NCBI RefSeq assembly: GCF_002165575.1
Contig: NZ_MXQF01000013.1
Location: 90,907 to 154,906, forward strand
From: Pseudoalteromonas sp. A601
Lineage (GTDB): Bacteria; Pseudomonadota; Gammaproteobacteria; Enterobacterales; Alteromonadaceae
Direction of reading: 5' to 3'
DNA length: 64,000 nt
Numbering within the stretch: position 1 is the first letter of the stretch; each line of letters begins with the position of its first letter. Below are positions 26,099 to 37,700 of the stretch, piece after piece. Position numbers and translations under genes: made by a program. The notes under the pieces are model-generated. The model saw only the letters and a list, made by a program, of their open reading frames with translations, made no database searches and was not told where the DNA came from.

Positions 26099-27544
26099 TC
26101 ACTCTCTCGAGTTCAAAAACGATGCTCTTGAGCTTACTTCTTCACTTCTCTCATTCTCATATTTACTAATGTAGTCAGCAGTGCGCTTACGCAGCTCATC
26201 AACTTTAGATTTATATTCTGGTAATTGTGCAAGATTAAATTTCTCTAGTGGATCTTCTTTTAAATTATAGAGCTGTAAGTGATCATTTTTATAAAAATCA
26301 ACAAACTTCCAAGTATTTGTTCTAAGTCCAACCATTGGGGGTATCGATACCCTTTTAGGTTGATACATATGTTCAAACAAAAACTCTTCTCTCCATGAAG
26401 GCATTTCTTCACCTTCAACAAGACCAACTAAGCTATCACCTTGATACGCTTTCGGTATTTCAACATCTGCATAATCCAAAATAGTTGGCGCTATATCAAT
26501 ATTAAGCACTGTTTTATCGATGCTTACTCCTTTTTGTTTAGTATTACGCGGATCATAAATAATTAAAGGGACTCTTAGGTCCTCTTCCCAACCAAACCAT
26601 TTACCAGCTAATTGGCGTTCATTAAGGCTATACCCGTTATCGCCGGTGTAAATAACTATTGTATTTTGCAGCATACCCTGTTTTTCAAGTTGAGCGATAA
26701 TCTGACCAACGCCTTCATCAACAGCAGTTATTGCACGGTAGTGGCGCTTAATCATTTTTTGGTACATTGCATCATTTGCATACCTGTACTCCCAGCGGAC
26801 ACGCCCGATAGACTTCTGTAAGAATTCAGGTAATGCTGCAAATGTTGCATCATCAGATAACTTAGCAGGTGGAATTGTTATATCAGAATATAGATTCTCA
26901 AATTTTGCTGGATAGTGATATTGATCTTGCTTGTCACTATCGAGTGCATGAGGGTTCCAAAAGTTAACATTTAGTACCCAAGGCTTTGTAGAGTCTTGCG
27001 CTCTTTCAATAAAATCTTTTGCCCTTTGCGCTATATAATGAGTTTGAGGGATATCATCCCCTCGATAAGTATTCGTTTTAGAATGTAGCAACGGCTCAAA
27101 ATAATCAAACCTATCAAAGTCTTCACCTGATAGTTTGATTTCATACTTACCCACGAATCCCGATGTGTAACCCTGTTCTTTCAATTTCTTAGGATAAATA
27201 TTATCGGACTCTATCACACCGGTTGCAGGGCGACTAAAAGTAAAGTCATGAGTTCGCTCAGTTAAGCCAGTTAGTATACTCACTCGGCTCGAAGCACAAA
27301 TAGGTGTGGTAACAAATGAATTAGAAAAGCTCACTCCTTTACTTGCTAACTCATCTAAATTAGGCGTTTTTATAATAGGATGATCTTTTCCGAGTAAATC
27401 CCAACGATGGTCATCAGCGAGAATAAATAGAATATTGGGACGTTTATTCGTTGCACTTTCCCCCCCTTCCTTTTGAGCTCCATGGGAGTTACACCCAATG
27501 GCTAACAAGGTTATAAAAAACAGAGCTTTAAAATTTAATTTCAT
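26099..27544 (-). CDS. Formylglycine sulfatase lipoprotein 1 (S1 family)
   Basis: A 481-residue arylsulfatase-fold enzyme. The signal peptide ends in lipobox LLAIGC. Metal-binding ILADDHRWD near residue 42, and the maturation motif CASSR at about residue 83 (Cys to formylglycine), are present; TGDNGYSLNERQLAGKWFGWEEDLRVPLI supplies further metal and substrate residues. The CxSxR form and length suit the S1_8-type sulfatases reported from ulvan loci. It should remove sulfate from rhamnose sulfate or a uronate-containing oligomer. The start at MKLNFK is chosen because it begins the signal peptide. It is divergent from the GH78 gene. Confidence 0.88.
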   Translation of the reverse strand: MKLNFKALFFITLLAIGCNSHGAQKEGGESATNKRPNILFILADDHRWDLLGKDHPIIKTPNLDELASKGVSFSNSFVTTPICASSRVSILTGLTERTHDFTFSRPATGVIESDNIYPKKLKEQGYTSGFVGKYEIKLSGEDFDRFDYFEPLLHSKTNTYRGDDIPQTHYIAQRAKDFIERAQDSTKPWVLNVNFWNPHALDSDKQDQYHYPAKFENLYSDITIPPAKLSDDATFAALPEFLQKSIGRVRWEYRYANDAMYQKMIKRHYRAITAVDEGVGQIIAQLEKQGMLQNTIVIYTGDNGYSLNERQLAGKWFGWEEDLRVPLIIYDPRNTKQKGVSIDKTVLNIDIAPTILDYADVEIPKAYQGDSLVGLVEGEEMPSWREEFLFEHMYQPKRVSIPPMVGLRTNTWKFVDFYKNDHLQLYNLKEDPLEKFNLAQLPEYKSKVDELRKRTADYISKYENERSEEVSSRASFLNSRE

Positions 27545-27584
27545 TTCATCTACCCAATAAATTGCAATCACTAACCATAACGTA

Positions 27585-27606
27585 AAATCAAAACCAATCA
27601 CAATCA
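27585..27606 (-). promoter_or_regulatory. Direct-repeat operator candidate, sulfatase/GH78 site
   Basis: On the minus strand TGATTG-GTTT-TGATTT at 27600-27585 with the same 10-bp spacing, plus an extra adjacent TGATTG at 27606-27601. It lies in the 137-bp divergent promoter region. Confidence 0.55.
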
Positions 27607-27681
27607 TGACTCATTTAGCTTGAAAATGACAGTTTTAATGTTACTGTAAAGAAATAATTGATTAACAAAAACACACACAAA

Positions 27682-30465
27682 ATGAATAAATCGAGAAAAC
27701 ATTGTTTATTTCAAATAATTGTTAAGCCATTACTGCTAGCATTAATAATATGCTTTAACGTGGCATGCAGCAGTGAAAGAGAAACACCCAGTCCAACACA
27801 ACCAGCTTTTGAATCAATTGCAGCACCAGTTGATTTAAAAGTAGGTGAAGGCTTTGAGTCCCCTATTGGTTACTATGAAAGTGAGCCGAGATTTTCGTGG
27901 CAAATAGGTAAAGCCGCTCATTCAAATTTCCAGTCAGCTTATCAAGTTCAAGTAAGTACCACTCTTAGTTTACTCTCTAAACAACCCGATTTATGGGATA
28001 GTAAAAAAGTAAACTCATCAAATTCTGGTTGGGTTAAATACCAAGGTCAACCGTTTACTTCAAGACAAAAAGTATATTGGCGCGTTAGAGTTTGGAATGA
28101 AAAACATCAAGCTTCACAATGGAGTGAACCTCAAAGTATAGAGCTTGGTCTATTAAGTAACAGCGACTGGCAGGCGCAATGGGTCGGTCATCCAGATACA
28201 AAACAATCTAACAAGCCTTCAAAAAGCACTATTGCTACTCCTCAATATTTTAGAAAATCATTTAACATCAACAAAGAAATAGAAAAAGCACGCTTGTATA
28301 TTACTTCCAAAGGGGTTTTTAAACCTTTTATTAACGGAGAAGAAATTTCTAAAGTCGACGTTATGACTCCTGGATGGACCCCATACAGCAAACGAATTGA
28401 AACACTTACATATGACCTGACTCACAAACTAACACAAGGTGAGAATACCCTTGCATCAATTTTAGCGGGTGGCTGGTTTTCAGCCCGGATTGCAGATTTA
28501 AAAGACACAGATCATATTCACTCTCCGCTTTTACTTGCTCAACTCGAAATACAATTTACAGATGGCTCTAAACAAGTGATCACAACAGATCAGTCTTGGA
28601 AAGTAACACAAAATGGACCTATTCGTTTTGCTAGTAATTACGACGGTGAGCATTATTCACAAGCATTAGAGCAGCCTAATTGGAATAAAAATAACTTTAA
28701 CAGTGCTACATGGCAGAGTGCATATACACAAAAGATTGATCCATCGATTAAACTCAGCCCAAAAAGACACGAACCCATAAGAATTATCAATGAGCTTTCA
28801 CCGATTAAAATAATGAATATTTCAAAAGATAGTGTGGTGTTCGATTTTGGTCAAAATATGGTTGGGGTGCCAGAAATAAAGGTACCTGGTATAGCGAATC
28901 AAAAAATAAAAGTTGAGTTTGCAGAAGCGCTACACATGGGCGAGTTTTATACCGATAACTACCGAAGCGCGCAATCAACAAACTACATTACACCATCAAA
29001 GTCTGGGCTGATTAAATATAAACCTACCTTCACTTTTCATGGATACCGATACTTAAAATTATCTGGCTTCGATAAATCAAAAACCCCATCTAAAGGCTGG
29101 GTTAAGGCGCTAGTACAACATTCTGATATCAAACTTTACGATAACTTTGACTCTTCACACCCTAAGTTAAATAAGCTTTTCAGTAATATTAACTGGGGTC
29201 TTAAAAGTAACTTCTATGATGTGCCATTAGACTGTCCGCAACGAGATGAGAGGTTAGGCTGGACTGGCGACGCTAATGCGTTTGTTACACCTTCGATGTA
29301 CATGGCTGACTCATATGGTTTTTGGTCAGCTTGGCTCGAGAGTATGCGCGAAGAGCAAACAGATAACGGCAAAATCCCCTTATATATTCCGTATGTTGAA
29401 TGGATTAAATGGACCTCTTCAGGTTGGGGCGATGCTGCAACTATTATCCCTTGGGAGCTTTACATAATGACCGGTGATGAGTCGGTGCTAGTAGATAATT
29501 ACGAAATGATGAAGAATTGGCTAAATTACCATAAGAGCCAAAGTAAGAATCACATTTCTAATATGCAAACATTTGGCGACTGGTTACAACCTTACCCAAA
29601 AGCACAAGGTAAAAAAGCAAACCGAGGAGATACTGATTTTAGTCTAATTGGCACCGCCTTCTACGCTCGCTCTGTCGAATTAACGCTCAAAACTGCCGAA
29701 GTACTTAATTTGCAAGCTGATATTGAGCAACTAACGAAGTTGCATCAACAGATAAAAACAGCATTTAGAAGCACTTTCTTTGATCAAAACCTAATACCAA
29801 AAAAAGGCGAACCAACACAAACAGCTTACCTACTTGCATTAGAGTTCAATTTACTTGAGCAAGCAGATATTAAAACAGCTCAAAGCATGCTAATTAAACT
29901 GATTCAAGAAGCCGACAATCACCTGCGCACTGGTTTCTTAGGTACACCATTATTAGCTTCAGCTTTACAAAAAGCAGGGCGTAGCGATTTAGTCTATCAA
30001 TTACTATTTAAAGAAAGCTATCCATCATGGTTTTATTCAATTAACAATGGCGCAACAACAACGTGGGAGCGCTGGAATTCTTATTCACTAGAAGATGGTT
30101 TTAACCCGCAGGGAATGAACTCTTTAAATCACTATGCTTACGGCACTATTTCAAGATGGTTCTATGAAGGGATATTAGGTGTCACACCATCAAAAGCGGG
30201 ATTTAAAGAGTTTGAAGTATCTCCACAATTTTCTCAGTATCTACATGAGGTTGGCGGAACAATACAAACACCTAATGGTGCCATTGAGCTTAGTTGGACA
30301 TTAAAGGGGGATGAAGCAACTATTTCTCTTACAGTACCAAAAAACTCCACTGCAATACTGGATTTGGCTCATTTAAGCGATGTAACGATTTTACAGCAAA
30401 ATAAAAATGTTGCTCATAAGATAAGATTAACACCAGGTGAGTATGTAATAAATGGCAAAATTTAA
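27682..30465 (+). CDS. GH78 alpha-L-rhamnosidase lipoprotein
   Basis: About 927 residues. Lipobox FNVAC follows the signal peptide. An N-terminal fibronectin-like and beta-sandwich region (PVDLKVGEGFESPIGYYESEPRFSW; then YFRKSFNINKEIEKARLYITSKGVFKPFING) leads to a six-hairpin catalytic domain with the GH78 landmarks DCPQRDERLGWTGDANAF near residue 525 and NNGATTTWERWNS near residue 798. These include the acidic residues of the family active site. It should hydrolyse terminal alpha-L-rhamnose outside the cytoplasm. Start is uncertain: a TTG at 27658 adds eight residues. It overlaps the next sulfatase by 14 nt. Confidence 0.92.
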   Translation: MNKSRKHCLFQIIVKPLLLALIICFNVACSSERETPSPTQPAFESIAAPVDLKVGEGFESPIGYYESEPRFSWQIGKAAHSNFQSAYQVQVSTTLSLLSKQPDLWDSKKVNSSNSGWVKYQGQPFTSRQKVYWRVRVWNEKHQASQWSEPQSIELGLLSNSDWQAQWVGHPDTKQSNKPSKSTIATPQYFRKSFNINKEIEKARLYITSKGVFKPFINGEEISKVDVMTPGWTPYSKRIETLTYDLTHKLTQGENTLASILAGGWFSARIADLKDTDHIHSPLLLAQLEIQFTDGSKQVITTDQSWKVTQNGPIRFASNYDGEHYSQALEQPNWNKNNFNSATWQSAYTQKIDPSIKLSPKRHEPIRIINELSPIKIMNISKDSVVFDFGQNMVGVPEIKVPGIANQKIKVEFAEALHMGEFYTDNYRSAQSTNYITPSKSGLIKYKPTFTFHGYRYLKLSGFDKSKTPSKGWVKALVQHSDIKLYDNFDSSHPKLNKLFSNINWGLKSNFYDVPLDCPQRDERLGWTGDANAFVTPSMYMADSYGFWSAWLESMREEQTDNGKIPLYIPYVEWIKWTSSGWGDAATIIPWELYIMTGDESVLVDNYEMMKNWLNYHKSQSKNHISNMQTFGDWLQPYPKAQGKKANRGDTDFSLIGTAFYARSVELTLKTAEVLNLQADIEQLTKLHQQIKTAFRSTFFDQNLIPKKGEPTQTAYLLALEFNLLEQADIKTAQSMLIKLIQEADNHLRTGFLGTPLLASALQKAGRSDLVYQLLFKESYPSWFYSINNGATTTWERWNSYSLEDGFNPQGMNSLNHYAYGTISRWFYEGILGVTPSKAGFKEFEVSPQFSQYLHEVGGTIQTPNGAIELSWTLKGDEATISLTVPKNSTAILDLAHLSDVTILQQNKNVAHKIRLTPGEYVINGKI

Positions 30466-31903
30466 CGCAATTGCAGCATTATTAATGCTGACACTTACAG
30501 CATGCAGTACAAGCCAAAACCAACATGCTTTGGATGATACTAGTAGCAAAGAACCATTAAATGTACTCGTTTTTCTGATCGATGATTTACGAAGTGACCT
30601 TGGTACTTATGGACACGAGCATGTAAAAAGCCCAAATATTGATAAGCTGGCTACAGAGGGCGTGAAATTTACTCACGCTTATGCACAGCAGGCAATTTGT
30701 GGGCCTTCGCGAGTTAGCATTATGACAGGGTTACGACCTGAAACGACCGGGTTGTATACAATTCGCAAAGATGGACGTTTACGCCCCAATCAACCTGATG
30801 TTGTTTCTATGCCACAACTCTTTAAGGAAAACGGCTATAAAACTATCAGCATAGGCAAGGTTTATCATAGTGTAACGGACGATCAAGAAAATTGGTCAAC
30901 GCATATTAAAAAGCTTGATAACTTTTACGCGAATCCGGAAAACGAAAAAACTCGATTTGCTTATGAAGCTGGCGACGTAGATGATAACTTTTATAAAGAT
31001 GGCAAAGTAGCAACGGATGCTATCAATTCTTTAAAACAACTTAAAGATGATAAGTTTTTAATGTTTGTCGGTTTTAGTAAACCACACCTCCCCTTTAACG
31101 CCCCTAAAAAATACTGGGAGCTGTACGATAGAGAACAATTTACCGTGCCCAGTCGAAAAAAACCTGACGACATGTATCGGTTAGCGCTTACTAAATGGGG
31201 CGAGCTGCGCATGTACGGCGGTATACCTAAAGAAGGTGATACCAGCGACGAGCTCACTAAAACCCTAATACATGCTTATTATGCTTCAGTGAGTTACATG
31301 GACGCTCAAGTAGGCCGCGTAATGCAAGCTTTAGATGAAATGGATTTACGAGACAACACCTTAGTTATTCTGATGAGCGATCATGGTTACAAATTAGGGG
31401 AATATGGCGCGTGGAATAAGCACACCAATATGGAACTAGACACAAAAGTTCCCCTTATTATCAGTCGTGAGTTATCACATGAAAACCGTAAAGCGGGTGT
31501 AACGTCAAACGCACTTGTTGAAAATGTTGATATTTTCCCATCGGTTGCTCAAGCGGCAGGCTTAGAAATGCCGAAAGTAGATGGCCAAAGCTTATTACCT
31601 TTGCTTGGTAACCCTGATATGCAATTTAAAGAAGCAGCATACAGTTTATTTAATCGCGGGAAAATTATGGGTGTTTCTGTCACAAACGGTCAATGGCGTT
31701 ACACAGAATGGCGCAATGCCGCAACCCAAGAAATTAAAGATACTGAACTATACGATCACACCACCAGCGATGTAGCCACAGCAAATATTTCAGGTAGACC
31801 ACAATACCATGAACTCGAACAACATTTAAAAGCACTATTGCATAACAAGTTTCCTCTTAATGCACCTTCGTTTTATGAAAAACGACATGTGAATAATCAT
31901 TAA
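30452..31903 (+). CDS. Iduronate-2-sulfatase-like lipoprotein (S1_7 type)
   Basis: A 483-residue sulfatase. Lipobox LTAC; metal-site FLIDDLRSDLG; maturation motif CGPSR near residue 83; SDHGYKLGEYGAWNKHTNMELDTKVPLI near residue 310. The IDDLR and NKHTN signatures are those of the iduronate-2-sulfatase-like S1_7 branch. In an ulvan context it probably desulfates rhamnose-3-sulfate next to iduronate or glucuronate. It is translationally coupled to GH78 by overlap. Exact regiospecificity cannot be read from sequence. Confidence 0.9.
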   Translation: MAKFNAIAALLMLTLTACSTSQNQHALDDTSSKEPLNVLVFLIDDLRSDLGTYGHEHVKSPNIDKLATEGVKFTHAYAQQAICGPSRVSIMTGLRPETTGLYTIRKDGRLRPNQPDVVSMPQLFKENGYKTISIGKVYHSVTDDQENWSTHIKKLDNFYANPENEKTRFAYEAGDVDDNFYKDGKVATDAINSLKQLKDDKFLMFVGFSKPHLPFNAPKKYWELYDREQFTVPSRKKPDDMYRLALTKWGELRMYGGIPKEGDTSDELTKTLIHAYYASVSYMDAQVGRVMQALDEMDLRDNTLVILMSDHGYKLGEYGAWNKHTNMELDTKVPLIISRELSHENRKAGVTSNALVENVDIFPSVAQAAGLEMPKVDGQSLLPLLGNPDMQFKEAAYSLFNRGKIMGVSVTNGQWRYTEWRNAATQEIKDTELYDHTTSDVATANISGRPQYHELEQHLKALLHNKFPLNAPSFYEKRHVNNH

Positions 31904-31922
31904 GATGAGGTAAGGAAAAATC

Positions 31923-33626
31923 ATGAAGCTACTGAGAAAAATGTTATTGCCGGCACTCCTATGTACTGCCGGCTGCCAATCAGCGTTATCACCTGAAAAA
32001 AATGAGGCGACGGTTGATGTAAAAGCCCAACCGTCAACAACGTTATATGCTGACTTTACCAGTGATACTGAACAAGCGGGTATCATTTACGATTTCTTTG
32101 ACGTTGCAGTAAGAACAGAGCGTGGAAACCCAAAATCAAAACCTGCAACATTTGGCCGCAAAGCTAAAGTCAATACAGTACGCATGTTAGGTGGATGGTA
32201 CAATCAAGATTTAACGGGCGATACGTACTTGTGGGACGGAGAAAAATACACGTACAACTTCGATCAAGCGACTAAACGAATTGATAGCTGGCTCAATGAT
32301 GACTGGGACGTTTTTCAAATAGTATTAGATAACCCACCTTGGGCATTTCAGCAAGGCTATACATTTGTAGATAAACCAAACGGTAAAAATTATTTAGAAA
32401 AAGACCGAGTTGGCGTATATGGGAATGGTTTGCCACCTAATGATCCTAAGGCTTGGCATAATTATATCGAAGCCTTCATAACACACCTTGTTAAAACCTA
32501 TGGCGAAGATGTTGTTCTGAAATGGCGCTTTAGAGTTGGCTCAGAAATAGACACTCGACCACAACACTGGGCTGCTACTCGTCAAGAATTCTTTGATCAT
32601 TACTTAAACACTGTTACTGCTGTTAAATCAGTGCTACCCGATGCGATAGTAGGTACTCACTTTAGAGAAGCAAGTCATAAAAGTACGTATGTAGATTATA
32701 CTGGTAATACCGAAGAAGCCTATGCACCATACTTTGTTACTTGGGCAAAACAGAATAACGTACCTTATGATTTCTTAGCTATTTCATATTATCCGCACAT
32801 CACCCACCCTCACGAAATGGATATGGAACAAGTATATCAGGAACAGATAGCACCGATCCTTGAAAACCCTGACTATAATCCAAATGCCAATTTCGAAATT
32901 CATGAATATAAATTCATAGTAAAAATGAAACGTGCAGGCTTTGTGAGTGTCGCAACCTCACATAACTCTGCATTTTTTGCCATGCTATCAAAGATGATGC
33001 TAGAGAAAGACATAAAAGAGGTTTTTCAATGGGGTAATGCTAAAAATGGATCGTACAGTCCTGAGGCAATGACCCAGTTAGCACTGAATGATATGGTCGG
33101 TGATACGTTTTACAACAATACTGTTAACGGAGATCCAGCCGTAAAAGGAAATCGCGTCGATGGTATTTTCTCTCAAAAGCAAGGTAACCAAAATATTGAT
33201 GTCCTGTTGTTTAATTTTAATAAAGACAATATGGAATATCAAAAGCCAGAGCCCATTTCACTGTCATTACGGGTAGATCAAAATAAGGGTACAAAATTCC
33301 AGTACCGTGTTGCCCAGATAGATCAAACAAGCAACCTTGATCAATTATTTTTTGCTGAGCACCCAAAAGCCAACATACCACAGAGCCAAGGTGGATGGCG
33401 TAAAGAAGATGCCCACCCCACCGCTTCTGTTGCAAACGCATTAAATGAAAAGGGTATTCAAGCTTATGAACAAACTTACTCAAAATATGGCAAAAAAAAT
33501 AAACTAAATTGGGGTAAATGGCAGCAAGGCGAAACGACGTCTAGTGATCTCTCTGGAAGCTCATTAGTAGAAATTAACAATACGTTGCCCTCTTTTGCTG
33601 TGCAAAAGTATCAGATCCGTTGGTAA
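31923..33626 (+). CDS. GH39-like glycoside hydrolase lipoprotein
   Basis: A 567-residue exported protein with lipobox CTAGC and a (beta/alpha)8 glycosidase pattern. Candidate acid/base Glu lies in WRFRVGSEIDTRP (near residue 210), where clan GH-A enzymes carry NEP. Candidate nucleophile is in FEIHEYKF (near residue 325). Position in the operon and overall look fit GH39 enzymes of ulvan loci, which act on xylose- or uronate-containing ulvan oligomers. Family call is moderate. Confidence 0.7.
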   Translation: MKLLRKMLLPALLCTAGCQSALSPEKNEATVDVKAQPSTTLYADFTSDTEQAGIIYDFFDVAVRTERGNPKSKPATFGRKAKVNTVRMLGGWYNQDLTGDTYLWDGEKYTYNFDQATKRIDSWLNDDWDVFQIVLDNPPWAFQQGYTFVDKPNGKNYLEKDRVGVYGNGLPPNDPKAWHNYIEAFITHLVKTYGEDVVLKWRFRVGSEIDTRPQHWAATRQEFFDHYLNTVTAVKSVLPDAIVGTHFREASHKSTYVDYTGNTEEAYAPYFVTWAKQNNVPYDFLAISYYPHITHPHEMDMEQVYQEQIAPILENPDYNPNANFEIHEYKFIVKMKRAGFVSVATSHNSAFFAMLSKMMLEKDIKEVFQWGNAKNGSYSPEAMTQLALNDMVGDTFYNNTVNGDPAVKGNRVDGIFSQKQGNQNIDVLLFNFNKDNMEYQKPEPISLSLRVDQNKGTKFQYRVAQIDQTSNLDQLFFAEHPKANIPQSQGGWRKEDAHPTASVANALNEKGIQAYEQTYSKYGKKNKLNWGKWQQGETTSSDLSGSSLVEINNTLPSFAVQKYQIRW

Positions 33627-33668
33627 TTTACCCTTTAATAACTTGATTAAAATGAAGAAGTAAATTTA

Positions 33669-34595
33669 ATGAAAAATATAAATTATCTATTACCAGCTTT
33701 AGCATTAGTGCTTACTGGTTGTAGTACTCAAACAGAAAATAAGAATAATACCACCCCACCCTTGAAAACGGTTATCTATGAATCGTTCGAGCAAGGGGGC
33801 TGGAATGCTGAAAACACGACGTTAAGTATTAGCACCCATCAACCAGGGCTAAACACTGCATTACCAAAAAACTTCTTATTCGCACAATTACAAGGGCCGC
33901 ACTCTTTTAGCGCGGAGCAATCGATTGTTCGCTATGGAGACTACTCAGCTAGACTACACTGGAAACATGCCAACCAAACAAAATACAATGGCGACCCAAA
34001 AGTACTTGATAACACGGATAGAAAGGCTATGTTTCATGGCCATAAAGCCCAGAGTAATATTGCCACGGTTTGGTATGGATTTAGCGCTTACTTCCCAAGT
34101 GAGGATACACAATTAAAAGAAGGGCAAGGTGCATTGTTCTTCCAGATACATGGTGCGAGAGATGGTAATAAAGAACCTAATCGCATCCCTCCAGTTTCTA
34201 TCAACTTGGTCAAAGACGGCTTTACCATGGGTTATTCATGGGACAGTAAAAAACTCAGCACGAGCACTCACGGAGAAGGCAATAAAACGTTTGAGATACC
34301 AGCCAAGCTAGCAGATTATCAAGACCGTTGGGTCGATTTCGTTCTAAAAGTCAAAACGAATCCTTTTGAAAATAAAGGCGAACTAAACCTATGGATCGAT
34401 GGTAAACACGTAGTTAATCGTACCAATATTAAAGTTGGTTATAACGATGATATGGGTGTTTATCCATCATTCGGTTGGTACTTATGGGGTGATTATGCCA
34501 AGCGTGATCAAGATGTAATCATGTACCTCGATGAAGTTCGTCAAGCACAAGGGGATGATATTAACTACCAGGACGTTGCGCCAAAGGCTAACTAG
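33669..34595 (+). CDS. Polysaccharide lyase lipoprotein (jelly-roll; PL28/heparin-lyase-I-like)
   Basis: A 308-residue exported protein, lipobox LVLTGC. The pattern (ARLHWKHANQ, WYGFSAYFPSED, QDRWVDFVLKVKTNPFENKGELNLWIDGKHV) is that of the beta-jelly-roll lyases of the heparin lyase I / glucuronan lyase type, of which PL28 ulvan lyase is one family of about this size. It should cut the backbone by beta-elimination, leaving unsaturated uronate that feeds KduI/KduD after release. Assignment to PL28 is by context. Confidence 0.7.
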   Translation: MKNINYLLPALALVLTGCSTQTENKNNTTPPLKTVIYESFEQGGWNAENTTLSISTHQPGLNTALPKNFLFAQLQGPHSFSAEQSIVRYGDYSARLHWKHANQTKYNGDPKVLDNTDRKAMFHGHKAQSNIATVWYGFSAYFPSEDTQLKEGQGALFFQIHGARDGNKEPNRIPPVSINLVKDGFTMGYSWDSKKLSTSTHGEGNKTFEIPAKLADYQDRWVDFVLKVKTNPFENKGELNLWIDGKHVVNRTNIKVGYNDDMGVYPSFGWYLWGDYAKRDQDVIMYLDEVRQAQGDDINYQDVAPKAN

Positions 34596-34609
34596 TATGG
34601 CGTTCTATA

Positions 34610-34636
34610 GTGGGTTTAGCCAAGTGCTAAACCCAC
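34610..34636 (+). terminator. Terminator after the lyase gene
   Basis: GTGGGTTTAG / CTAAACCCAC perfect 10-bp stem with a 7-nt loop. It separates the lyase from the GH106 gene, which probably has its own promoter or relies on read-through. Confidence 0.75.
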
Positions 34637-34719
34637 ATGCTCTGTAAATTACCCTACAAGACTAAAAAACGCTTCCTTCTAAACTAAACCTGTGCCTTAA
34701 ATTTTTTAAAGAGAACAAT

Positions 34720-37700
34720 ATGAAATTCAAGACTCATCACCTTCAGCCATTAGCTATAGTTGTATTTTCATTTAATGCACTAGCAGAGCAATTATCCTCT
34801 GATTCATTTAAAGATCCTCAAAAGAATTACTTACCAAAAACATGGATGCATGCCATGAATGGTAACCTCAGTAAACCGGGATTTACTGAGGACTTTAAAG
34901 CCATGAAAGAAGCCGGGATTGGGGGAGCAATCTTTTTCCATGTGCACCGACGTAATAAACTCTATTCATCTGATGGCCCTATCCGTTTTGGCACTGAAGA
35001 ATTTTATGATCATCTTGTCCATGCTGCAGCAGAAGCCGATAAAAATGACATTGAGTTTGGTATCCATAACGCCGATGGCTGGACTTCAAGTGGTGGGCCA
35101 TGGGTGACTCCAGAAATGTCAATGAAACGTATTACTTGGTCGGAGCAAGCAGTACAAATAAATCAAGATGGTGCTAAGATTCTTCCACCGCAACCCGGTT
35201 TTTATGAGCAGTTTTATCGCGATGTCGCCGTTATTGCGCTACCAGCAAATAAATATAACCAAAGCAATGCGTTTGCCAATGCGAAAATAACCGTCTCAGA
35301 TCCTACATTAAACCCTGCTTTACTGACTGACAATGACTGGGATAGCACATTAACGTTCAATAAAAATCAAGAAGATAACTACTGGGTACAAGTCGAAGTT
35401 GATAAACCTACGTCCTTACGCAGTTTACACATTGAAACCCCTGATCGCCATGGCGATGCTGCCTTACAAATATCGGCTGATGGTATTAATTTCACTACAG
35501 TCGTTGAAAAACTAAGGCGCCCTCGCCCAGGTGCTAGATTATGGGCTTTTAGCCCGCAACTTGTCAGTGATAAAACAGATGGCTATAAAGCTAAGTATTT
35601 TCGCTTAGTTTTCGATAAACCAATTACACTTAAACGTTTCGACTTATGGTCTGTACCACGAATTGATGATTGGTTTTCAATGAATTCGATGGAACGGGGC
35701 CGCGTAAGCTTATCACCAAACATTAACCCTGAAGCGATCACTAAAGCAAAAGATGTTGTAGTATTAAACCGTGGTGAGTTACCCAAACATGGCATAAAAC
35801 TCCCTAAAGGAGACTGGCGCATCTTGCGTTTTGGTTACACCAGCACCGGCGCTTATAACGTTCCCGCCACTATTGAAGGCGAAGGGTTAGAAGTGGATAA
35901 ATTTGATGCTAAAGCCCTACAGTTTCACTTTGATGCTTTTGTAGGTAAGTTAATGAGAAAAGTACAAGCAAAAGGCATCAAGTCACTTAAAACCACTGAA
36001 ATTGACAGTTATGAAGTGGGTGGACAAAACTGGACCGCAGGTATAGAAAACACCTTCCAAGAAAAGTTTGGTTACGACTTAATTAAATGGTTACCTTTAT
36101 TAACAGGGCGTGTCATTGAATCACCTGAGCATACGGGTGCTATTTTACAAGAGTTACGTCAGCATCAGTCTGATTTAATGGTTGAAAACTACTTTGGTGA
36201 ATTTACCCGTTTATCTCACCAATATGGTTTAGAGTCATACATTGAACCTTATGGCTGGGGTCCATTTGATGAACTAGCCTCAGGCGGTAAAGCAGACCGT
36301 TTAATGGGTGAGTTTTGGGTAAAATCATTCCCAGGAACAGACAAGGTCTATCATGGGCGTACTAGTGCTGCCATTTCATCTGGTCATATTTACGGTAAAA
36401 AAATCATTTCCGCGGAATCATTTACCTCTACAACCGTAAACTGGAAAGGTCACCCATACTTCTATAAGCATCATGGCGACCGAATGTGGGCACGAGGCAT
36501 TAACGAAACCATGTTCCATCGCTTCGCCCATCAGCCAAATAATCATATTAAGCCTGGTATGACAATGGACTCAATTGGGTCTCATATCGATCGCACTCAA
36601 ACATGGTGGAATAATGGTGGCACGCATTGGTTTAAATATTTAGCCCGTGGATCTTACCTATTACAACAAGGTGTGCCAGACGCAGATTTTTTAGTGCATT
36701 TAGGTGACGTTGCACCAATACGAGGAAATAGCGGTGTTGAAATACCCGCAGGCTTTGGACACGACTTTACCAACACCGATGTATTGCTTAACCGAATCAG
36801 TGTAAAAGATGGCTGGTTAGTCCTACCTGAAGGAACTCGATATAAAGCGTTATACTTGACCCAAACGGACTACCTCCACTTAAACACGTTGAAACGTATT
36901 CAGACATTAGTAGCCGATGGCGCAACTGTTATTGGTAACAAGCCAAAACAAGTCATTGGTTTTAGTGAGTGGCCAAAAAAAGCCGAATTTAAACAAATTG
37001 CTGATGAACTTTGGCCAAACACCGCAAACACTATAAACCCATATAAAAAAGGGATGGTAAGCAACGCCACTCTTGAAGAGTCGATTAAGCAGTTAAAATT
37101 GCAACCCGATTTACTGATAAACGATGAACCCGTCAAAGTATTTGCTAAACGTCGTATCGATGGTAATGACTTATATTTTTTTCATAGCGAAAAGCCAGAA
37201 TTTCAACAAATCAGTGTCGATATCCGTAACGGTGATGGTACTCCAGAAATTTGGAATAATACTGATGGCACAATTGAGCAAATCAAAAGTTTTCGCAGAA
37301 ACGGTAATCGAATCATCATTGATTTAGCACTTGAACCTTATGCTAGCCGGTTTATTTTGATCCGTCGCGATAATAAAACACCACAATATACCGGTGCCTA
37401 CTCTCAACTGGTGAAAGATGTATACCTAAACGCTGAAAAAGGAGCGAAAATAAAAGAACTGGCTGGCCCGTGGAACATTAAGTTTGATCAAAGATTGGCA
37501 GGCCCAGGATTAGTTACATTTGATAAATTACAAGATTGGAGCACACGCTCAGAAGAAGGTATCAAGCATTATTCTGGCACCGCTCATTATTCCAAAACAT
37601 TTTCTATCACTAAACAGCAAATCAATTCTGATAAAGCTATTTACCTTGATTTAGGTGAGGTACAGCAAATAGCTGAAGTCACACTCAATGGTAAAAAGCT